Shown here in pieces: positions 8,196 through 15,828 of a stretch of 43,475 nucleotides of DNA. The notes beneath the pieces were generated by a model that did not search any database, was not told the DNA's origin, and worked only from the letters and a program-made list of their open reading frames with translations. Position 1 is the first letter of the stretch. Every line of letters starts with the position of its first letter. The stretch is taken from the NCBI GenBank assembly GCA_902825945.1, contig CADECY010000081.1, forward strand, positions 1-43,475, given 5' to 3'. Source of the stretch: an uncultured Acidobacteriota bacterium. Lineage in GTDB: Bacteria; Acidobacteriota; Terriglobia; Bryobacterales; Bryobacteraceae. The translations under genes were made by a program, and so were the position numbers.

Positions 8196-8962
8196 CCGAT
8201 CAGATCGAGAATCGCCGCGTTCCAGCCTCGGGGTCCTGGGAGGGTGGTGACGATCTTGTCGGACCGCCGCAGCCGGACGTTGCTGCCGTGTTCACCTCGC
8301 ACGACGACGGCGACATCGGTGATATCGAGGAAGGCCGCGTCGTTCGGACTATCTCCCAGTCCGATGGTGCGCGCGGGCCCGTGGGCGCGGCGATACATCG
8401 CGGTGAGCGTTTCGACGGCCCGGCGCTTGTCGTTGCCGCCGAAGATGTGATGGAAGCGCCCACCCTTCGTGCAGGAGAGGCCGCGTCGCTCGATCGCCGC
8501 GAAAAGGCTCGCTTCCTTGTCCGGATCGGGGATCAGGAACGGCTCGTCGCACATTCTTTGCTTCGATTGGCGCGCCTGTTCGATTCCGAACCCGCAGGCT
8601 TCCGCGACTTCCTCCGCGCTCATCTCATGGAAGGCTCGTACACGGCATCCGGATTCCGCCGAAGCCCGCTGAAGCGCTTCGGTGAGCCGCTCGTAACTGA
8701 CTCCGCACTCGATTCCATCGAGCACGCCTTCGCTGCCCGGAACGAAGATCGCGCCGCCGTTTTCGACCACGAACGGATCGCGATTGCCCATCCGTTCCCG
8801 CAAGGGTTCGACCTCGGCTCGCGTCTTGCTCGTGACGAGGATGCACGGGATACCGCGCCGTTCGAGCGCCTGCAGCGCGGGCCGCGCTTCCTCGAACGAA
8901 TAGGTATCACGGTCGAGAAGCGTTCCATCGAGATCGGTGAAGACAATAGTCACTGCATCCAT
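8192..8962 (-). CDS. Mannosyl-3-phosphoglycerate phosphatase family HAD enzyme
   Basis: A 256-residue HAD-IIB phosphatase. Motif I is FTDLDGTLL with D10 and D12, motif II is VTSKTR, and the final acidic motif is GLGDSPNDAAFL. FVVENGGAIF and KGGRFHHIFGGNDKR are typical of the MPGP branch, which removes phosphate from mannosyl- or glucosyl-3-phosphoglycerate. ATG 8962 is chosen because the upstream extension to 9079 has no homology. The gene is convergent with the gpgS operon and shares 4 nt with its last gene, so the second step of the pathway would be transcribed separately. Whether it prefers the glucosyl or mannosyl substrate cannot be told. Confidence 0.85.
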   Translation of the reverse strand: MDAVTIVFTDLDGTLLDRDTYSFEEARPALQALERRGIPCILVTSKTRAEVEPLRERMGNRDPFVVENGGAIFVPGSEGVLDGIECGVSYERLTEALQRASAESGCRVRAFHEMSAEEVAEACGFGIEQARQSKQRMCDEPFLIPDPDKEASLFAAIERRGLSCTKGGRFHHIFGGNDKRRAVETLTAMYRRAHGPARTIGLGDSPNDAAFLDITDVAVVVRGEHGSNVRLRRSDKIVTTLPGPRGWNAAILDLIG

Positions 8963-9035
8963 TGTGAAGGCAGACCGGCCGCCGAACCATCGTACGAACA
9001 GGTGGTATCCGGGTGACAATGACAGTAGGCGCGCC

Positions 9036-10376
9036 ATGAGAAAACGATTGTTGATTCTCCTGACGGCGGGCTTCGGCACGCTGGTCTTGCTGATGGCCCT
9101 GGTTGGGTTCGGCGTGATGCGCCGCGTTCGCCAAATGAACGAGGAGATCGAGAGCGCGCAGCGAAGCTACCTCGCGGCCGACGCCGTGCTTCGCGACATT
9201 CCGGCCGATTTGCACCTCGCGGGAATCCTGGTGCGCGACTATCTGCTGGACCCCTCGCCCGAAGCGGCGTCCGACTACAAGGCCCAATTAATCCATTATC
9301 AGGAAGCGATCGAGAAACGCCTCGGAGCGTTGTCGAGCCTGCCCCTGGGCGACGAGGCCCAAGCCGTCCAGAAACTTCGCAACGAAGCGCAAGCCTATCT
9401 CGATTCGCTCGATCCGATGCTCGCCTGGAGTCCGGAAGAGAAGGTGGCACTGAGTTTCTGGTTCGTGCAGCGCGATGTGATGCCGCGACGCAACACCGTC
9501 ATCAAGCTCTCGCGCGAACTGGCGGGCCTGAATCTCAAGCAGCTCGAATCAGCACGCGAGAACGCGCGCCGCAATCACGATGGACTGTTGACGTTTCTCG
9601 GAAACACGCTCGGTATCGCGCTGGCGCTGGCACTCGTGGTGGCGGCGCTCACGATCTCGCTCGTGGTCGCTCTCGAACGTAAGAGCCAGGCTGAGCGGGC
9701 TCGTGCCGAAGCCGCCGAGCAGGAACAGCGCCGGCTGGCGCGCAAGCTCGTGAGGACGCAGGAGCAGGAGCGCAAGTTCCTCTCCCTCGAACTTCATGAC
9801 GCGATCGGTCAGATGCTCTCCGCGGCCGGCATGGAACTCGGCAATCTCGAGAAAGTCCGGCAGGGACCGGGCGAGTTGTTTCGCGAACGGCTCGAGGAGA
9901 TCCGGCGCTTGAATACGGACGCCGTGCGCGCGGTGAAGGATCTCGCGGCGGGATTGCGGCCTGCGACGCTCGACGAACTCGGCCTCGGTCCGGCACTGCG
10001 CGCGCACGCCCGCGAGTTCTCGCGCCGTTGCAACGTTCCGGTGGATGTGCAGATCGATGGCGATGTCGATAGCCTGCCGGAAGAACACCGGACCTCGGTG
10101 TTTCGCGTGGTGCAGGAAGCGCTGAACAACTGCGCGCGGCATGCCAAGGCGAAGTCGATTCGAATCTCGGCCTACGGACGCAAGGATTGGATGAGCCTGA
10201 CGATTCAGGACGATGGCGTGGGATTCAATCCTTTCGCGCCGCGCAAGGGACTCGGCCTGATGGGCATCGAAGAACGGGTTCGCGATCTCGGAGGCAAAGT
10301 AACGGTCTCATCGCATCCCGGCAAGGGAACAACGCTCGAGGTGGAAGTGCCCGTGAACCCGGCGGTGGCGGCGTGA
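9036..10376 (+). CDS. NarX/DegS-type sensor histidine kinase
   Basis: A 446-residue membrane sensor. It has a transmembrane helix at residues 5-27, an extracytoplasmic helical sensor domain (about 30-185, resembling a four-helix CHASE3-type bundle), a second helix at 188-212, and a coiled linker. A HisKA_3 dimerisation domain follows, with the phospho-acceptor H254 in LELHDAIGQ. The ATPase domain shows VVQEALNNCARHA (N box), DDGVGFN (G1) and GLGLMGIEERV (G2). ATG 9036 gives the first helix directly. The stop overlaps the response regulator start by 4 nt, so the pair is translationally coupled. The sensed signal is unknown. Confidence 0.9.
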   Translation: MRKRLLILLTAGFGTLVLLMALVGFGVMRRVRQMNEEIESAQRSYLAADAVLRDIPADLHLAGILVRDYLLDPSPEAASDYKAQLIHYQEAIEKRLGALSSLPLGDEAQAVQKLRNEAQAYLDSLDPMLAWSPEEKVALSFWFVQRDVMPRRNTVIKLSRELAGLNLKQLESARENARRNHDGLLTFLGNTLGIALALALVVAALTISLVVALERKSQAERARAEAAEQEQRRLARKLVRTQEQERKFLSLELHDAIGQMLSAAGMELGNLEKVRQGPGELFRERLEEIRRLNTDAVRAVKDLAAGLRPATLDELGLGPALRAHAREFSRRCNVPVDVQIDGDVDSLPEEHRTSVFRVVQEALNNCARHAKAKSIRISAYGRKDWMSLTIQDDGVGFNPFAPRKGLGLMGIEERVRDLGGKVTVSSHPGKGTTLEVEVPVNPAVAA

Positions 10377-11023
10377 ATTCGATCCGTGTGCTGATCGCCG
10401 ACGACCACGGTGTGATGCGCCGCGGCCTGCGCCTGCAACTCGAGCAGTGCGCCGGGTTCGATGTCGCGGGAGAAGCTTCCGACGGTCGCCAAGCGGTGCA
10501 ACTGGCGGAGGAATTGCAGCCGGACATCGTGCTGATGGATATCGGCATGCCGAACCTCAACGGAATCGAGGCAACGGCTCAGATCGGCAAGCGATGCCCG
10601 GCGATCAAGGTGATCATCCTCAGCATGCATTCCGACGAGGAGTTTCTGCTGCGTGCGCTGACGGCCGGTGCCAAGGGATTCCTGCTCAAGGAAAGCGGAG
10701 ACACCGACCTCGAGCGCGCCGTACGTTCCGTCGCGCACGGGAAATCGTTCTTCAGTCCGGCCATTCAGCAGACGCTCATGGAAGACTACGTGAGCCAGCT
10801 TCGCCAGCGCGGGTTACAGGATTCCTACGACCTGCTGACCGATCGGGAGCGCGAGGTGTTGCAGATGCTCGCCGAGGGCAAGTCGAACAAGGAGGTCGCG
10901 ACCGTGCTCGATTGCAGCGTGAACACGGTGGCGACGCATCGCATGCACTTGATGCAGAAGCTCGACCTGCACAGCTCGGCCGATATCGTGCTCTACGCGG
11001 TCCGGAAGCGGATCATTTCGTAG
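10373..11023 (+). CDS. NarL/FixJ-family response regulator
   Basis: A 216-residue regulator. The receiver domain has D10 and D11, the phospho-acceptor D56 in LMDIGMP and the conserved lysine in LLKESG. The C-terminal LuxR-type helix-turn-helix spans about 150-205 (LTDREREVLQMLAEG, then VNTVATHR). The start is the GTG at 10373, which overlaps the kinase stop (GTGA). It is surely the partner of the preceding kinase. Targets are unknown. A strong promoter for the next unit lies 27 nt after its stop. Confidence 0.92.
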   Translation: MNSIRVLIADDHGVMRRGLRLQLEQCAGFDVAGEASDGRQAVQLAEELQPDIVLMDIGMPNLNGIEATAQIGKRCPAIKVIILSMHSDEEFLLRALTAGAKGFLLKESGDTDLERAVRSVAHGKSFFSPAIQQTLMEDYVSQLRQRGLQDSYDLLTDREREVLQMLAEGKSNKEVATVLDCSVNTVATHRMHLMQKLDLHSSADIVLYAVRKRIIS

Positions 11024-11049
11024 AATCGCGCCTCACCTATTCATAGGAT

Positions 11050-11078
11050 TTGCACCGGACACCGTTCGGGTCTACACT
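11050..11078 (+). promoter_or_regulatory. Sigma70-like promoter TTGCAC-17-TACACT
   Basis: TTGCAC at 11050-11055 and TACACT at 11073-11078 are separated by exactly 17 nt, the ideal spacing. It is the best -35/-10 pair I found in the window. It would drive the 35-codon ORF at 11098 and/or the Uma2 gene. Confidence 0.5.
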
Positions 11079-11097
11079 GAACCAACGGTCGAAAACC

Positions 11098-11205
11098 ATG
11101 CTTACCCATATTCGTTGGCTCGTAGTCCATGCCTTCGCGTGGCTGGTATCGCACAACTGGATCGCGCGGCGTTTCGATGGTCAGGATCCGTTCCTGCCTG
11201 GGTGA
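11098..11205 (+). CDS. Possible 35-residue hydrophobic small ORF
   Basis: An ATG 20 nt after the -10 hexamer at 11073 opens a 35-codon frame with a hydrophobic, tryptophan-rich start (MLTHIRWLVVHAFAWLV) and a charged tail. There is no good Shine-Dalgarno. It sits between the response regulator and the Uma2 gene in 216 nt otherwise without a gene. It could be a leader peptide, a small membrane protein, or chance. Confidence 0.25.
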   Translation: MLTHIRWLVVHAFAWLVSHNWIARRFDGQDPFLPG

Positions 11206-11227
11206 TCGCGCCGAACCCAGCGAGGAC

Positions 11228-11233
11228 TATACT
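11228..11233 (+). promoter_or_regulatory. Possible -10 hexamer TATACT, 6 nt before ATG
   Basis: TATACT is a near-consensus -10 box placed 6 nt before the ATG of the Uma2 gene at 11240. The GAAGG between hexamer and ATG is too close to the start to act as a normal Shine-Dalgarno. A leaderless transcript is possible, in addition to the upstream promoter at 11050. Confidence 0.4.
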
Positions 11234-11239
11234 GAAGGC

Positions 11240-11845
11240 ATGTCGTTCGTGATCGATGAGGCATTCCTGCCCGCCGTCTTGACGGTTGGTCCGATGACAG
11301 ACGAGGAGTTCGCAAAGCTCTGCGAGGAGCATGCGGACTTGAACCTCGAGGTCACGGCGGAAGGGGAGCTGGTCGTCATGCCCCAAACCTTCACTCTGAC
11401 GGGAGCGCGCAACCAGGAACTCGGAGCGCAGCTTCACAACTGGGCACGGCGCGATAAACGTGGCGTTGCGTTCGACTCTTCCACCGGATGGGTGCTTCCC
11501 AATGGCGCGCGCCGCTCGCCTGACGCGGCTTGGGTGTTCAAGAGCCGCGTGCGCGAACTCGACCCGGCGACACTCCATCGCTTCTGGCGCTTGTGCCCGG
11601 ACTTCGTCATTGAGCTTCGCTCGCAGAGCGATCGCATCGGCACGCTTCGATCCAAGATGAAAGAGTGGATTGCCAATGGGGCGCAACTCGGCTGGCTGGT
11701 CGATCTGGAGAGCCGGGCTGTGGAGATCTACCGGGCTGGGAGGGAAGCGGAAGTGTTGACCGATCCGGTCGAGGTCCGCGGCGAGGGTCCTGTCGAGGGG
11801 TTCGTGCTCGAACTCGCCCCGGTCTGGGATCCGTTCGGGGATTGA
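11240..11845 (+). CDS. Uma2 (DUF820) family PD-(D/E)xK nuclease-fold protein
   Basis: A 201-residue Uma2 protein. ELVVMPQTFTLTGARNQEL is the typical entry, followed by the putative active-site residues D95 in SPDAAWV and E125 in PDFVIELRSQSD. A closing WIANGAQLGWLVD is also family-typical. Uma2 proteins have a restriction-endonuclease-like fold and are often present in many copies in cyanobacteria and acidobacteria. Their biological role is not settled. ATG 11240 is the first in-frame start with the family N-terminus. It is convergent with the DUF1501 operon, with a hairpin between them. Confidence 0.85.
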   Translation: MSFVIDEAFLPAVLTVGPMTDEEFAKLCEEHADLNLEVTAEGELVVMPQTFTLTGARNQELGAQLHNWARRDKRGVAFDSSTGWVLPNGARRSPDAAWVFKSRVRELDPATLHRFWRLCPDFVIELRSQSDRIGTLRSKMKEWIANGAQLGWLVDLESRAVEIYRAGREAEVLTDPVEVRGEGPVEGFVLELAPVWDPFGD

Positions 11846-11866
11846 ACCGCGGTCCACAAGCGGCGA

Positions 11867-11887
11867 GGCTGAGATGAGGTTTCAGCC
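11867..11887. terminator. Possible bidirectional terminator hairpin
   Basis: GGCTGA (11867-11872) and TCAGCC (11882-11887) form a 6-bp stem with a 9-nt loop, in the 161-nt gap between two convergent units. The plus-strand flank is GTTATT, so the U-tract is weak. Confidence 0.35.
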
Positions 11888-12006
11888 GTTATTGGGGAGA
11901 GAAGGGCAGCGCCTCCGTGACCCGTGCGCTCTGATCTGCCCGAGAACTTTCCGGATCTCACCTGCTCCGCAGTCAGCCTCGCATCCGCGGAAGGCATGTT
12001 TGAAAC

Positions 12007-13431
12007 TCAGGCGAGGACCTGCCGCACCACGTTGCCATGAACATCCGTCAGCCGGAAATCACGACCGCTGTAACGATACGTCAGCCGCTCGTGGTCGAGC
12101 CCCAGCAGATGCAGGATCGTCGCGTGCAGGTCATGCACGTGGACCTTGCCATCCACGGCCTTCCATGCATACTCGTCGGTTTCGCCGAGGATCATGCCCT
12201 GTTTGACACCAGCGCCCGCGAGGAACATCGTCCAGCAATACGGATTGTGATCGCGGCCAGCGTCGGCACGGCCACCAGCGAGTGACTGATCGTACGGCGT
12301 GCGGCCGAACTCGCCGGTCCAGACGACGAGCGTATCGTCGAGAAGTCCGCGAGCCTCGAGATCGGTGAGGAGTCCGGTGAGCGGCCTGTCGATCTGCGCG
12401 GCGCTCTTGCGAAGTGTCGTGGAGATCTTCGAGTGATGGTCCCAGCCGTTGTCGGTCACCTGAATGTAGCGGACACCTGCTTCCGCGAGCCGCCGGGCCA
12501 TCAAACACTTCCGGCCAAAATTGTCGGTGACGTCATCGCCGATTCCGTAGAGCTTGCGCGTTGCCTCCGATTCGCGCATCACATCGAAGGCTTCGGGGGC
12601 CTGAATCTGCATGCGAAAGGCGAGTTCGTAGGATTGGATGAGGCCTTCGATGTTCGGGTCCGCGCCGGAGGTTTCCTGGTCCATGCGATTGCGGGCTTGA
12701 ATGAGGTCGAGGTGCTGCCGCTGGAGCTCGGGCGCGAGTGAAGGATCGCCGAGGTAGCCGATCTTCGAATTCTTGACCGGCGTGCGCGCGTCGCCGAGCC
12801 GCGTGCCCTGATAGATCGCGGGCAGGAAGACGTTCGAGTAGTGCAGCGGACTCCCGTCGTCGCCATACAGCATCGGACTGATGACGACGAATCCCGGCAG
12901 ATTTCGATTCTCGGTGCCGAGTCCGTAGACGATCCAAGAGCCCATCGACGGCCGCACGAACTGGAGCGATCCTGTTTGAAACAACCGGATCGCGCCGGGG
13001 TGGGCGGGGCTGTCGGTCACCATCGCTCGCAGCCAGCAGAGTTCGTCCACCTTGGTGGCGAGGTTCGGCATGAGGTCCGACATCCAGAGTCCGCACTGGC
13101 CGGCTTGTTTGAATTCCGACACGGGCGGCATCAGGCGTGCGTTCTCTTCGTAGCGCTCCTTGGCGGAGTTGACGCGGAACGGAATCTTTTCGCCGCCTTC
13201 CTTCTTCAAGCGCGGCTTGAAGTCGAACAGATCCATCTGCGATGGGCCGCCCTGCATCCAGAGCAGGATGACGCGCTTGGCCTTGGCGGGAAAGTGCGGC
13301 TTCTTCGGCGCAAGCGGATCCGCGGCGGCACCGGCAGCGAGGTCCGCCAACGCCAGGGATCCGAAGCCGCCGCCCAACTGTCGGAGGAACGCGCGGCGGT
13401 CATGGGGCGCGGGTGCGATCGGATGCATCAT
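12007..13431 (-). CDS. DUF1501 exported protein (second copy of the locus)
   Basis: A 474-residue DUF1501 protein, a family in the alkaline phosphatase/sulfatase-like clan with unproven activity. The Tat signal is DRRAFLRQLGGGFGSLA. Family landmarks are MQGGPSQMDLFDFKP near the start, WIVYGLGTENRNLPGFVV, and VWTGEFGRTPYDQ. GRDHNPYCWTMFLAGAGVK and DLHATILHLLGLDHE lie near the end. The ATG at 13431 is 7 nt after the stop of the upstream PSD1 gene; 13428 is an alternative. It ends the five-gene minus-strand unit. Such proteins almost always sit next to PSD1 genes, which argues for a joint exported complex. Confidence 0.88.
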   Translation of the reverse strand: MMHPIAPAPHDRRAFLRQLGGGFGSLALADLAAGAAADPLAPKKPHFPAKAKRVILLWMQGGPSQMDLFDFKPRLKKEGGEKIPFRVNSAKERYEENARLMPPVSEFKQAGQCGLWMSDLMPNLATKVDELCWLRAMVTDSPAHPGAIRLFQTGSLQFVRPSMGSWIVYGLGTENRNLPGFVVISPMLYGDDGSPLHYSNVFLPAIYQGTRLGDARTPVKNSKIGYLGDPSLAPELQRQHLDLIQARNRMDQETSGADPNIEGLIQSYELAFRMQIQAPEAFDVMRESEATRKLYGIGDDVTDNFGRKCLMARRLAEAGVRYIQVTDNGWDHHSKISTTLRKSAAQIDRPLTGLLTDLEARGLLDDTLVVWTGEFGRTPYDQSLAGGRADAGRDHNPYCWTMFLAGAGVKQGMILGETDEYAWKAVDGKVHVHDLHATILHLLGLDHERLTYRYSGRDFRLTDVHGNVVRQVLA

Positions 13432-13438
13432 TCTGTTG

Positions 13439-15823
13439 CTACCTACGATACAGGAATTCGCTCGAGACGAAGATGGCGTGGCAATAGCGGACCCAGGCCT
13501 CGGCGGGCGAAGCCGCGACTCCGAAATCGGAGACGAACTGCCGTGCCTGATCGATGTCACGCTGCGTGGACGGCCGGTTCAGCGCCGCCATCACGATGCG
13601 CGCCACGCGGGCTTGATGATCGAGATCGCGAGTCGATTCCGCCAACCGCCGCGCCTCCTCCTTGATGAACGGCGAATTCATCAGGTAGAGCATCTGCGTA
13701 GGCACGGTTGTTGACGCGCGTGTGCCAGCGATCTGGTCCGGATCCTTGAAGTCGAATACGTTCAGGATGTCGACATCTTCCATCTGGCTGTTGCGCATGA
13801 TCGGCTGATAGACCGTGCGGCGGAACTTGATGTGCGGCTCGATCTTCGAATCGTCCTCGAGGAAAAATGGCGCGATCGTGTGAACGTTCCGTGCCGTGAG
13901 CGGCAGCGAGGGTCCACCGGCCGTCGAATCGAGGCGTCCGCTCGATTGCAGAATCGCGTCACGAATCGCTTCTACTTCCAGGCGCCGGCGATTGGCGCGC
14001 CAGAACCACGTATTCGCCGCATCGATCTCGTCATTACGCGGGTCGGGCTTGCTCGAAAGCCGGTAGGTCCTGCTCAATGCGATCTCGCGGATCAGCCGCT
14101 TGGTGGACCACTTCTCTTCCACCAGGCGCGCCGCCAGATAGTCGAGCAGCTCCGGATGCGTGGGTGCCTCCCCGCGGTTGCCGAAGTTCTCGGTGCTCGA
14201 AACGATCCCACGTCCGAACAAATGATGCCAGATGCGATTCACGTAGACGCGGGCCGTGAGCGGATGTCCGGGTTGGGTGAGCCACGCCGCGAGCTCTTTG
14301 CGCCCGCTCGAATGCGGGTCGATCTCCGGTGCGGATTCGCCCGTATTCACCGCGCCCGGGAATCGGCGCGGTACGAATTCGCCGAGTTGATGCGCGTCTC
14401 CGCGTGAGGCGATGCGGGCGTCTTCGGGAAACTCCATCTCTTCGGCCGCGTAGTATTGCGGCCACTTCGGCTTCATGTATTTCGCGTGCAGCAGAATCTG
14501 GCGGTCGCCCGCGAACTCGGTCTTCTTCTTGAGTTCGGCGAGTTCCTTCTCCGCCGTCTTGATCGCGGCCTTCGTCTCTTCGCCCGCTGGTTTCGTCTTC
14601 AGCTCTTCGAGCTTCTTCTTGACCGCGTCCTGTTCCTTCTTGAAAACCTTGTCGTCCGCCTCCACCTGAGCCAGACGCTTCTCCCACTCGCTCATCGCGG
14701 TGGCGTGCGTGCGGGCGAGTTCAGGCGTCTCGGTCACGCGAACCGTGTTCAGCCCGCCTTCCGAATTCGCGCGCGATGTCGTCTTGGTGCTCAGGAAGAT
14801 TCCGGCGAGCGCGTAGTAGTCCTTGTTCGTGATCGGGTCGAACTTGTGATCGTGGCAGCGGGCGCAACCGAGAGTGAGGCCCATCACGGTGCGGCCGATC
14901 AGGTCTACTTGCAGGTCGGCGATATCGAGCCGCATCTGCGCCTTGTCGTAAGCAAACCACGCCCACGGACCGAGGACCAGGAATCCCGTCGCCGCCACCG
15001 CATCCTCGGCGGATCCGCCCGCGATCTGTTCGCGCAGGAACTGGTCATACGGCTTGTCCTTGGCGAACGAGGCGATCACGTAGTCGCGATATCGCCACGC
15101 ATCGCGAAGCGGAATGCGCCGGCCCACGCCAGTTGTGTCGGCCCAGTAGGTAACATCGAGCCAGTGGCGTCCCCAGCGTTCGCCATACGCGGGCGAGTCG
15201 AGCAAACGATTCACGACCGTCTCGACGGCATTCTGCGAAGCGTCGTTGACGAAGCGTTCGATCTCCGCCCGTGAGGGAAGCAGACCCGTGATGTCGAGAC
15301 TGAGCCTTCGGAGCAGCGTGTATCGATCGGCGTCCGAGGCGGGCTTCAGCCCGTTCGCCTCGATCTTCGAGAGGATGAACCGGTCGATCACGCCGCGCGG
15401 CCACTGTGAATCCTTCACCTCGGGCGGCGCGGACTTCTTCACCGGCTTCAGCGACCACAGTGACGCATCGGATTTCGTCAGAGCGGCCGCGGATTCCGGC
15501 CAGATCGCGCCATCGCGCACCCACTTCTCGAGCGCTTCGATTTCGTGCGGAGCTAGCTTGCCCGTGGGCGGCATCTTGACCTTGCCCGTTTGACGAATCA
15601 CCTGGAGCAGCGGACTCGCGTCCGGGTCACCCGGCACCACAGCCCCGGAACGATGCATGCCGTCACGCGTGGTGAACTGCTTCTGGCCCATTTGGACCTT
15701 GTCGCCGTGACACTGCGAACACCGCGCCTCGAGCACGGGCCGGACCTTCGACTCGAAGAAATCCGCCGGGCTCTGGCCCAGACAGGAGGCGAGAGCGAAC
15801 GGGAGAACGGCAGCGATCCGCAT
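13439..15823 (-). CDS. PSCyt1-PSCyt2(DUF1549)-PSD1(DUF1553) cytochrome-type protein
   Basis: A 794-residue secreted protein. After a signal peptide (MRIAAVLPFALASCLGQ) comes a planctomycete-type cytochrome c domain, with the heme site CSQCH at residues 35-39 and a likely methionine ligand in KMPPTGKL. DUF1549 follows at about 125-340 and includes a second CxxCH, GCARCHDHKFDP (C320, C323). A charged helical or coiled-coil segment lies at about 385-445 (many E and K). DUF1553 occupies about 500-790 with NRIWHHLFGRG, SRTYRLSS and YLMNSPF. Its function is unknown; it is probably part of an extracellular redox or polysaccharide-processing complex. It lies between two DUF1501 genes with gaps of 5 and 7 nt. 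Confidence 0.9.
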   Translation of the reverse strand: MRIAAVLPFALASCLGQSPADFFESKVRPVLEARCSQCHGDKVQMGQKQFTTRDGMHRSGAVVPGDPDASPLLQVIRQTGKVKMPPTGKLAPHEIEALEKWVRDGAIWPESAAALTKSDASLWSLKPVKKSAPPEVKDSQWPRGVIDRFILSKIEANGLKPASDADRYTLLRRLSLDITGLLPSRAEIERFVNDASQNAVETVVNRLLDSPAYGERWGRHWLDVTYWADTTGVGRRIPLRDAWRYRDYVIASFAKDKPYDQFLREQIAGGSAEDAVAATGFLVLGPWAWFAYDKAQMRLDIADLQVDLIGRTVMGLTLGCARCHDHKFDPITNKDYYALAGIFLSTKTTSRANSEGGLNTVRVTETPELARTHATAMSEWEKRLAQVEADDKVFKKEQDAVKKKLEELKTKPAGEETKAAIKTAEKELAELKKKTEFAGDRQILLHAKYMKPKWPQYYAAEEMEFPEDARIASRGDAHQLGEFVPRRFPGAVNTGESAPEIDPHSSGRKELAAWLTQPGHPLTARVYVNRIWHHLFGRGIVSSTENFGNRGEAPTHPELLDYLAARLVEEKWSTKRLIREIALSRTYRLSSKPDPRNDEIDAANTWFWRANRRRLEVEAIRDAILQSSGRLDSTAGGPSLPLTARNVHTIAPFFLEDDSKIEPHIKFRRTVYQPIMRNSQMEDVDILNVFDFKDPDQIAGTRASTTVPTQMLYLMNSPFIKEEARRLAESTRDLDHQARVARIVMAALNRPSTQRDIDQARQFVSDFGVAASPAEAWVRYCHAIFVSSEFLYRR

Positions 15824-15828
15824 CGAAC

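Noticed and set aside
11036..11048. CCTATTCATAGG palindrome after the response regulator
   Set aside because: Stem of 4-5 bp with a tiny loop and no U-tract; too weak for a terminator call.
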